A stretch of DNA of 64,000 nucleotides, from contig CM054182.1 in the NCBI GenBank assembly GCA_028829895.1, positions 35,162,879 through 35,226,878 on the forward strand, given 5' to 3'. Shown one piece after another: positions 57,669-64,000 of this stretch (positions within the stretch are counted from its first letter, which is position 1; the number at the start of each line of letters is the position of its first letter). The position numbers were made by a program, and so were the translations under genes. Source of the stretch: Sinotaia quadrata. Lineage: Eukaryota > Mollusca > Gastropoda > Architaenioglossa > Viviparidae. The notes below the pieces were generated by a model that had not been told where the DNA came from, did no database searches, and saw only the letters and a list, made by a program, of their open reading frames with translations.

Positions 57669-57910
57669 TACCTGTTGCGGTTAGAACTTAGTGCAGGCTT
57701 ACCTGTTGCGATTAGAACTTAGTGCAGGCTTACCTGTTGCGGTTAGAACTTAGTGCAGGCTTACCTGTTGCGGTTAGAACTTAGTGCAGGCTTACCTGTT
57801 GCGTTTAGAACTTAGTGCAGGCTTACCTGTTGCGGTGAGAACTTAGTGCAATCTTACCTGTTGCGTTTAGAACTTAGTGTAGGCTTACCTGTTGCGGTGA
57901 GAACTTAGTG
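57669..57910. repeat. 31-bp minisatellite, 8 copies
   Basis: ACCTGTTGCGGTTAGAACTT followed by AGTGCAGGCTT repeats at 31-bp spacing from 57670. Variants (GCGTTTAG, GCGGTGAG) are concentrated in the later copies. Confidence 0.96.
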
Positions 57911-58445
57911 GGGATTTAAAAGAATGTACGGCGTAAAACTTTTCGTACTAAATTGTGTTCCTTGAAGTGCTACGTACACTTGCTCGAGTTATTTCTCTCT
58001 GGCCGTCCATCTATCTATATTTCTGCCCGTTCATCCATCTGTCTGTCTGTCTATCTAGCTTGTGCTTGTTCTTGCTTATACTCAGTATAGAGCCGTGAAC
58101 CTTGAAGAAGTCAGTAATTGCTTCTCAGTTTTATACATTTATTTATTTTTAAAAAAATATTTTATTAAAGTAAAATACAGAGCCTGGAATAGACGAAATA
58201 AGGAAAATTACCTAAATATTTGTCAATCTTTCCTGCTCTTTCGGTATTCGATTACCAAATTTGCCTTTTTTTTTTTTTTGCTTGGGTTTGCTTGTTAAGA
58301 CAGTGTTAGTAACTTATAGTTTAAGCAGTCTCTTTCATATTTTTTGTTTTTCTTTCCTTTCACAAAATATTGTTTGATAGTGAATTGTTTGGGCATAATG
58401 CATCTGCTCTAGAATACAGTAGCTTTTGTAAGTAAATTTCTCTGT
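57911..58445. other. No gene seen
   Basis: A short (CTGT)n/(CTAT)n tract near 58010-58055 and T runs near 58265; no gene recognised. Confidence 0.5.
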
Positions 58446-58850
58446 TGATACACTTAAAATGGATTGCCTAAATTACTAGAACGATAATTGCATTACCTAA
58501 ATTACTAGAACAACCTAATTATTTACTTACTGAATTACAAGAAAAGTTGCCTAAATCACAAGAACCATTATTACATTATCTAAATTACTAGAACGACATA
58601 ATTATTTACTTTCTGAGTTACAAGACATAATATATTGCCTGAATTATAAGAACGATAATTGCCTTACCTAAATTATTAGAACGATATAATTATTTACTTC
58701 CTGTTGCAAGAAAAGACATAATTATATATTGCCTGAATTATAAGAGCGATAATTGCATTATCTAAATTACTAGAACGATATAATTATTTACTTACTGAGT
58801 TACAAGAAAAGGTATAATTATGTATTGCCTGAATTATAAGAAGAGAAATG
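58446..58850. repeat. Composite AT-rich minisatellite
   Basis: Short phrases CCTAAATTACTAGAACGATA, AATTATTTACTTACTGA.TTACAAGAAAAG and TATTGCCTGAATTATAAGA recur in a rotating order three to five times, giving a loose ~90-100-bp higher-order unit. Confidence 0.85.
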
Positions 58851-59457
58851 TACTGCACAAAATATTGCCGTTTAGTCTTTTGCAAATAAGCTAATAGTCG
58901 AACCAGGATCGTGCATTATATTTGGGCGTTTAGCAGCTCTGCAAGCAATCATTACTAGTTTACAATTAAGTGCGAGTTTTCTCTTCGTTTTTTTTTTCAT
59001 TCCTCGCTGCAGGGCTTTGTACAATTCACGAGCCTTCTTTTCCAGTCGGACAGCTTGCCTTCATTTTATTACGATTCGAATTGTCAGTTTAGGACAATTG
59101 TAAGTTATAACAGCATCACTTCAGGCAATCTGTTCAGTGATTACTTTCTTTACTTTATTTTCTCCTTTCGCCTATAAGATATTCTGCTAAATAAAGATTT
59201 TGTCAACAACAAATTACTGTACATTATAATGCGGTCATATGATTTTTATTTTTATAAAGTTATTTTTTGTTGACATTTTGGTGAAAATGTTTATTGCACA
59301 AAATCATGTTGAGCTATGGCAGCAACTTCTTCTAGTAAATTTTCCTCCAACGTAGATTAGGATTTAATACTCACCGCCACCAGTCATACAGCATGGCATA
59401 AGTAAGCATCATGTTATTCTCAAACCCTCAATGGAATTCCGCGAAAGCACACAAAAC
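58851..59457. other. No gene seen
   Basis: AT-rich DNA without recognisable content. Confidence 0.5.
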
Positions 59458-59458
59458 A

Positions 59459-59536
<78 letters not shown>
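59458..59536. repeat. (CA)n microsatellite
   Basis: Uninterrupted CA tract of about 38 repeats. Confidence 0.98.
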
Positions 59537-59537
<1 letters not shown>

Positions 59538-59699
59538 TTACACGCACTTCTTTTAAAAATCATTCATTTATTTTTATTTTTTGGGTGGTGGTGGTGGTGG
59601 ATAATGGTTTATCATAATCACTGTTCCAGAGATATTTATATCCTGGAAGGGAGTACTGTAAGTAGGAAGAGAAAGATGTGAATATGAATTATGGTGGAC

Positions 59700-59925
59700 A
59701 CACGTGGTGTCCAGACAGCGGCGGCCAATTGTTACGCTTTCCAATTGTTCACTTCCAAGGGATCTTTAGCATATGCGACCTGTAGCACACGGTCGCATTC
59801 GACAGACTCACCACTGAGCCCACCATCTTGAGCCAGAGAATGGTTAAAGGTCACCAGTAACTTTTTCACCCCGAGCGAGGATCGAATCCCAATCACTTGA
59901 GCGACAGGCCAGACTCCTACTTTCT
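59700..59925 (-). mobile_element. SINE relic (tRNA-type head)
   Basis: On the minus strand the sequence reads GATTGGGATTCGATCC (pol III B-box-like), then CTCGCTCGGGGTGAAAAAG. A body follows with GCTCAAGATGGTGGGCTCAG and CGACCGTGTGCTACAGGTCG, a layout typical of invertebrate tRNA-derived SINEs with a conserved central domain. A clear A box could not be fixed. A second, older copy is at 5350-5455. No target duplication was identified, so the exact ends are uncertain. Confidence 0.45.
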
Positions 59926-59990
59926 TCGTTTTCATTTGACCCTATCTCATTTTTTAATTCCTGAAATGACACTTCTGCAGTACTTTTTAC

Positions 59991-60305
59991 ATGGTTCATT
60001 ACCATTCTTTGTCTTATTACATTACCCTCATTGCCACTTTCTTTTGTAACAGTGGTTCATTACTATTCTTTGTCTTATTACATTACCCTCATTGCCACCT
60101 TTCCATAATAATAGCGGATCATTACCTTGCTGTGCCCAATTACAGTACACACAATGCCTGCCACCTTTCCCGTGTAACAGTGGTTCGTTTCCTTTCTTTG
60201 TCCTATTACATTTACAGTACCCATGTTGCCACCTTTCCTCACGCAACATTTGTTCGCTACATCTCTATGCCATATTACAATTTTCATATTGTCGTTCGAT
60301 TTTGA
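59991..60305. repeat. Degenerate ~65-bp repeat
   Basis: TTGTCTTATTACATTACCCT followed by CATTGCCAC.TTTC and GTTCATTAC recurs four to five times from 59991. The first two units are close and later ones diverged. Overlapping open frames on both strands arise from this repeat. Confidence 0.8.
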
Positions 60306-60493
60306 TATGTATGAATAAAAAAAAGTTGGGGGGGGGGGTATGAGATTTTGGCTTAAAACGCTAATTTGGTGCTAACCACCACCACCCATATATATCAGTA
60401 GTTCTCTACCAATATGTGCCATTTGTGTGTTTTATCTATCCGTGTCACCCTTACAACAGTGTTTACTACCTCTTTGGCGCGTTATCGCAATTT
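60306..60493. other. No gene seen
   Basis: Contains a G homopolymer at 60329-60338; otherwise nothing recognised. Confidence 0.5.
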
Positions 60494-60760
60494 TCTGAAC
60501 AGTCACTATCATCCTTTTTGCATGATTGTTTCGCTACCAAGTAATCACAATACAGTCCTGGAGTCTGGATGGGGACAGCTGGTTTAGTCACCATCATCCT
60601 TGCATGATTGTTTCGCTACCAAGTAATCACAATACAGTCCTGGAATCTGGATAGGGACATCTGGTTTATTTTCTGACCAGTCACCATCATCCTTGCATGA
60701 TTGTTTCGCTACCAAGTAATCACAATACAGTCCTGGAGTCTGGATGGGGACAGCTGGATC
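60494..60760. repeat. ~93-bp tandem repeat, ~3 copies
   Basis: CACCATCATCCTTGCATGATTG followed by TTTCGCTACCAAGTAATCAC and CAGTCCTGGAGTCTGGAT occurs near 60496, 60589 and 60682. Copies are close, with small indels before each repeat of CAGTCAC. Confidence 0.92.
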
Positions 60761-61103
60761 ATTGACTAACAGACCCAGACAGTCAAACGGACTCTACATT
60801 AACACAGATTTCGCACACAAAATAACACAGAGCGCCGTAGTAATCAAGTCTTTGAGGAGGGGGAGGGTCCTAAATACAGACGTTGTTTAATTGGTTTTAT
60901 GGTGGGCAAATTTAAACCCTTTGTTAAACTATTATTTCACGACTCTCCCTCCCCCCCCCCCCCCTCATCCCCGGATATATCTTTTTGTCAGTATAGCAGT
61001 AAAGTGTGGCTGCCGACCAGTGGCAGGTAGTGAATCGCGTGTGGCACTGGGAGTGAGCAGTGACGTCAGATAATTACCGAACGGTAGCTTGTGCAAGTGT
61101 CAG
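60761..61103. other. No gene seen
   Basis: C homopolymer-rich tract at about 60945-60964, then a short GC-richer stretch with no recognised gene. Confidence 0.48.
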
Positions 61104-61327
61104 CGATTTTTATCTTACAGAGACGGTGAAATATAAACATTAATTAAACATATGTGTGTTTTTGGTTTCCTAGTTGTACTCGCTGTGTAAAATCTGCTCG
61201 CATTAATTAGAAAGTGATTTTTATCTTACAGAGACGGTGAAATATAAACATTAATTAAACATATGTGTGTTTTTGGTTTCCTAGTTGTACTCGCTGTATA
61301 AAATCTGCTCGCATTAATTAGAAAGTG
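61104..61327. repeat. 112-bp tandem duplication
   Basis: GATTTTTATCTTACAGAGACG ... GCTCGCATTAATTAGAAAGT occurs twice, at 61104 and 61216. The copies differ at only one site I can see (GCTGTGTAAAAT / GCTGTATAAAAT), so duplication was recent. Confidence 0.95.
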
Positions 61328-61662
61328 CTCGGGTTTTAATGTGATTCTAGTGCATACGTGTATGAGCGTACATATGGGTGATCGTATTGTCTGTATATGT
61401 GTAATTTCTAATCAAACCTCTTCTAGTAGTTTTTACACTAGCTTGCCTTACCAACATCGTGAGGCATTGTTGTTTGACCACCCCGTGTCATGATGGGCCT
61501 GTGTGATTATTGCCTCATCTGTCTCTTGCATTTCTCGCCGCCATTGTTGTGCATGACACCCTCCTTACTCGTATCGACCTGCAGGATTGTCTGTATTGGT
61601 AGAGTCCAAATAAGATTGATTAATTTATTTTAAACAATCGTCAGAAAGGAGAGCAAATAGAC
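61328..61662. other. No gene seen; flank of second LTR element
   Basis: Nothing recognised. The five bases before the LTR, TAGAC (61658-61662), would be its target duplication, but the matching copy lies beyond the window. Confidence 0.45.
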
Positions 61663-63199
61663 TGTTACGTTTCCAGTATTTATTTAAAGACCCTGCTTAG
61701 AATAATTAAAAGACTTTAAATATAATTAATTCTTCCTCTCATATTCTACGCAGACTGGTTGCTCAATTTATTATCTGACTAATTAAAAGTGCGTCTTGTA
61801 GTTCAGACGACAAATTTACAGACTAATAAACTGCGAACTTTTAGCTAGATTTGAAAACAGTTAAATCCCTCTAAATTAATATGCACTCGTCATCAATCTT
61901 TCTGCTCATCCGCCCCCATTCAAATCTAAGAATTAATCTAATTGGTCTATTGTGCATAGAAATCAACTACTAAGAGGTATTAACAAAAAAAATAAGATTT
62001 AATAAAGTTTAACAAATTAACAATAAATCGAATGCAACGCGAATAGTCTTCACTCTGTCTTTACGCGCCTATGCCTGATTTTTGTCAATCTAAATTGCCA
62101 GAAAAGTGTTCCTTTGAGATCTGTACACTTGATCTTGCACTTAGCTCTATTCTTGTATCCTTGGTCTCAACACTCAGTCATGCTGATTCGTTCCCTCAGT
62201 CCCCCTTTAACGACACACGTGGTGCATAAGGAATGATGTCCCTTTGTTAGTGGCTAGGAACTGGAATTTTTGCAGCATGGCCCTCAGAGTGGATTTCGAC
62301 ACGCTTATACCAATAAGCTAATGCAGGTGAGGCATGGTGAACATGAACCATGAGCCGACCTGTGGATGCAACGTGTTTGGATATAATTCTCAACCTAACA
62401 GGTCCTACCTAGGCATGGCTCAATTAAACAAAGAGTTTCGACCTCGCGTCGCTTACAATTAGATTTTAGAAAAAATATAATCGTCTCACATGTGTTCCAT
62501 TTAACAGTCATGACGTATGAAGCAATAAAATAGATACAACGTTAAATTAATGTTCATACAAGAGGTAATTCAAACCGACAGAGCGCTTCACAATTTACAA
62601 TTAAAATTACACGCAATAATTGAATTACATGAAGAATTCATATCGAGCGCAGCATTCTGGCTCTTAGTGAATTAAAACAATATAAATTAAAGTACAGAAA
62701 TGGAAAAATGGTTACAATAAATTTATATTCCGTAACATATAGGTTTTCAGCTATTTCTCTGAACCATGCTCAAGTGTATATGGAAATCATATAATACATA
62801 GCACAAATACATACTTAAACAATACATAGGTAAATACTATTAAATAAAATGATACCTTTGAGAGAAGTCGAAGGGTACCTTGATTCTCTATGGCGCCGGC
62901 TGCCTCTCACGACCCGAGTAAGCTGATGGAATTAGCTAAAATGTGCTCGAAGTGAGGGAGCGGAAGCGTGTGGGTACATATATAGAAAGGTATATTGCGT
63001 ATCACGTGACTGTTCGCAAAGCATGTGGTTGGTTCGAGAACTGGACAATGGTCCTAAAGTTACATAACATCTTGACCTGTTCTAGAAGCACCTAGAAAAA
63101 GGAAGCTTTGAACAAAGGGCCAAGGGTTTCAAATATTCGAATTTGAAGTAAACAAGGCAAGTGGGTCACGAAGTCGGACAATTTTATCAGACTGTGACA
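61663..63199 (-). repeat. 3' LTR of the second element, 1537 bp
   Basis: On the plus strand it runs TGTTACGTTTCCAG ... GACTGTGACA, the reverse complement of TGTCACA...GTAACA. Compared with the 1549-bp LTRs it has several substitutions in its first 45 bases (element sense), a 9-bp deletion near 62430, and scattered substitutions. It is plainly the same family but a different sub-lineage. Confidence 0.95.
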
Positions 63200-63422
63200 C
63201 CCCCTTGCTTTTGAGGCGTTTATCTTACCAAAGATAAAATGCCTCCTACAAATTATGTATGATAAAATGTAGAAGTCCACAATGAAGAAAAATTTACACA
63301 AAAAAAATTTCGACATTCCTAGAAATAAAGTGTGCAACTATATTTCATATTTACAGGAAGGAATCCGTAGGGTTCAGTTAATTGATTAAACAACATTCTA
63401 TCAGTACCGGCACTTGATGGCA
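63200..63422 (-). other. 3' non-coding tail and polypurine tract of the second element
   Basis: Collinear with 33107-33329 of the first element. The polypurine tract AAAAGCAAGGGGG (63200-63212 on the minus strand) is unchanged, and I see one substitution (GGTAAG for GGCAAG). Confidence 0.9.
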
Positions 63423-64000
63423 TCAAGCACGACTCATGTAATCTGCGCCAACATTCAAAGACCCTTTGATGTAATGAATATTTGCGTCATACTGTGTCAG
63501 AAACAAAGACCAACGCATTAAACGGCTGTTCGTAAATTGCGCCTGTCCGAGAAAGGCCAACGGCTGGTGATCGCACTCAATGACAAAGGTTTTTCCGTAC
63601 AAATAGTTTTCGAACTTTTTTATGGCCCAAACTATTGCAAGACATTCCTTTTCACTGGTGGAATATTTCTGTTCAGTAGTTGTGAGTTTACGGCTTGCAT
63701 ATGCAACTGGGTGTTTGGTGTCATTGTGTTCTTGTAATAACACTGCTCCTAATCCTGTGTTGCTAGCATCAGTCCTTAACAAGAATGGTTTTGTCAGATC
63801 TGGCAGTTTAACAACTAAATCTGAAGTCAGTCTAGATTTCAGTGTGTCAAAAGCGTTTTGGCATGCATCAGTCCACACTACTTTTGTAGGCATATTCTTA
63901 CGTGTCAAGTCAGTCAGAGGACATGCAATGGCACTAAAATCTGGTACGAATTTTCTGTAGTAATTAGCAAGACCAAGAAAACTTCTAACTTGTGTTTTTG
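63423..64000 (-). CDS. gag-pol: Gag-Pol, C-terminal part (end of RT and RNase H), cut by window edge
   Basis: The frame enters from the right edge and ends with TGA at 63423. It is open over all 578 visible bases and translates to the same residues as positions ~1256-1447 of the complete copy, including the RT thumb/tether region and RNase H with all four catalytic acidic residues. I see no nucleotide difference from 32529-33106. Whether the rest of this copy is intact cannot be judged here. The ATG at 63908 is internal and not a start. Confidence 0.93.
   Translation of the reverse strand, partial: KTQVRSFLGLANYYRKFVPDFSAIACPLTDLTRKNMPTKVVWTDACQNAFDTLKSRLTSDLVVKLPDLTKPFLLRTDASNTGLGAVLLQEHNDTKHPVAYASRKLTTTEQKYSTSEKECLAIVWAIKKFENYLYGKTFVIECDHQPLAFLGQAQFTNSRLMRWSLFLTQYDANIHYIKGSLNVGADYMSRA

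Larger units (their letters stand above)
61663..64000 (-). mobile_element. Second Gmr1-like retrotransposon, 3' part, minus strand
   Basis: The 3' LTR (61663-63199), polypurine tract (63200-63212), 3' tail and last part of pol are present in inverted orientation. The element continues past the right edge. The visible coding part and tail match the first element almost perfectly, but the LTR differs at many sites. Orientation and position (about 27 kb from the first copy) make a large inverted repeat. Confidence 0.95.

Noticed and set aside
59700..59925. True tRNA gene
   Set aside because: Only a B-box-like element is clear; no cloverleaf with acceptor stem could be folded by eye, and a related copy exists elsewhere, which favours a SINE relic.

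Overview
The window reads as animal nuclear DNA, AT-rich, gene-poor and very rich in repeats. A marine invertebrate, perhaps a mollusc, is my best guess from the mix of long (AC)n tracts, tRNA-type SINE relics, many 30-80 bp minisatellites and a Ty3/gypsy element with rearranged pol. No ribosomal, mitochondrial or single-copy host gene was recognised, so the species call is weak. The stretch could be intergenic or inside a very long intron.

The one clear protein-coding locus is a complete LTR retrotransposon at 26594-34878 (+). It has two 1549-bp LTRs with one visible mismatch between them, a 5-bp target duplication (ATCGG), a primer-binding site, a polypurine tract and a single intact 1447-codon gag-pol frame. 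The domain order is gag, zinc knuckle, protease, integrase, reverse transcriptase, RNase H. All domains are of Ty3/gypsy type, but integrase lies before RT, as in Ty1/copia. This is the hallmark of the Gmr1-type group of gypsy elements. The element landed inside a ~52-bp minisatellite. A second copy enters from the right edge on the minus strand (61663-64000): its 3' LTR and the RNase H end of pol are visible. A solo LTR of a related subfamily with its own 5-bp duplication lies at 13235-14303 (-), and an older relic lies beside it at 12359-13027.

Other mobile DNA: a 178-bp hAT-type MITE with 8-bp target duplications (16610-16787) nested in a modular repeat; a second copy of that repeat at 11745-12355; a dispersed LTR-like family with copies at 1-1517, 41721-42745 and 57054-57262; and two SINE relics (5350-5455 and 59700-59925).

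Most of the remaining structure is tandem repeat. About twenty separate minisatellites with units from 31 to over 100 bp are spread through the window, plus simple (AC)n, (CT)n and (TTTC)n tracts. Several arrays have units divisible by three and so create long but meaningless open frames (10025-10915 and 50548-51039). The only hint of a host gene is a short candidate first exon, ATG plus a consensus splice donor, at 22256-22286.
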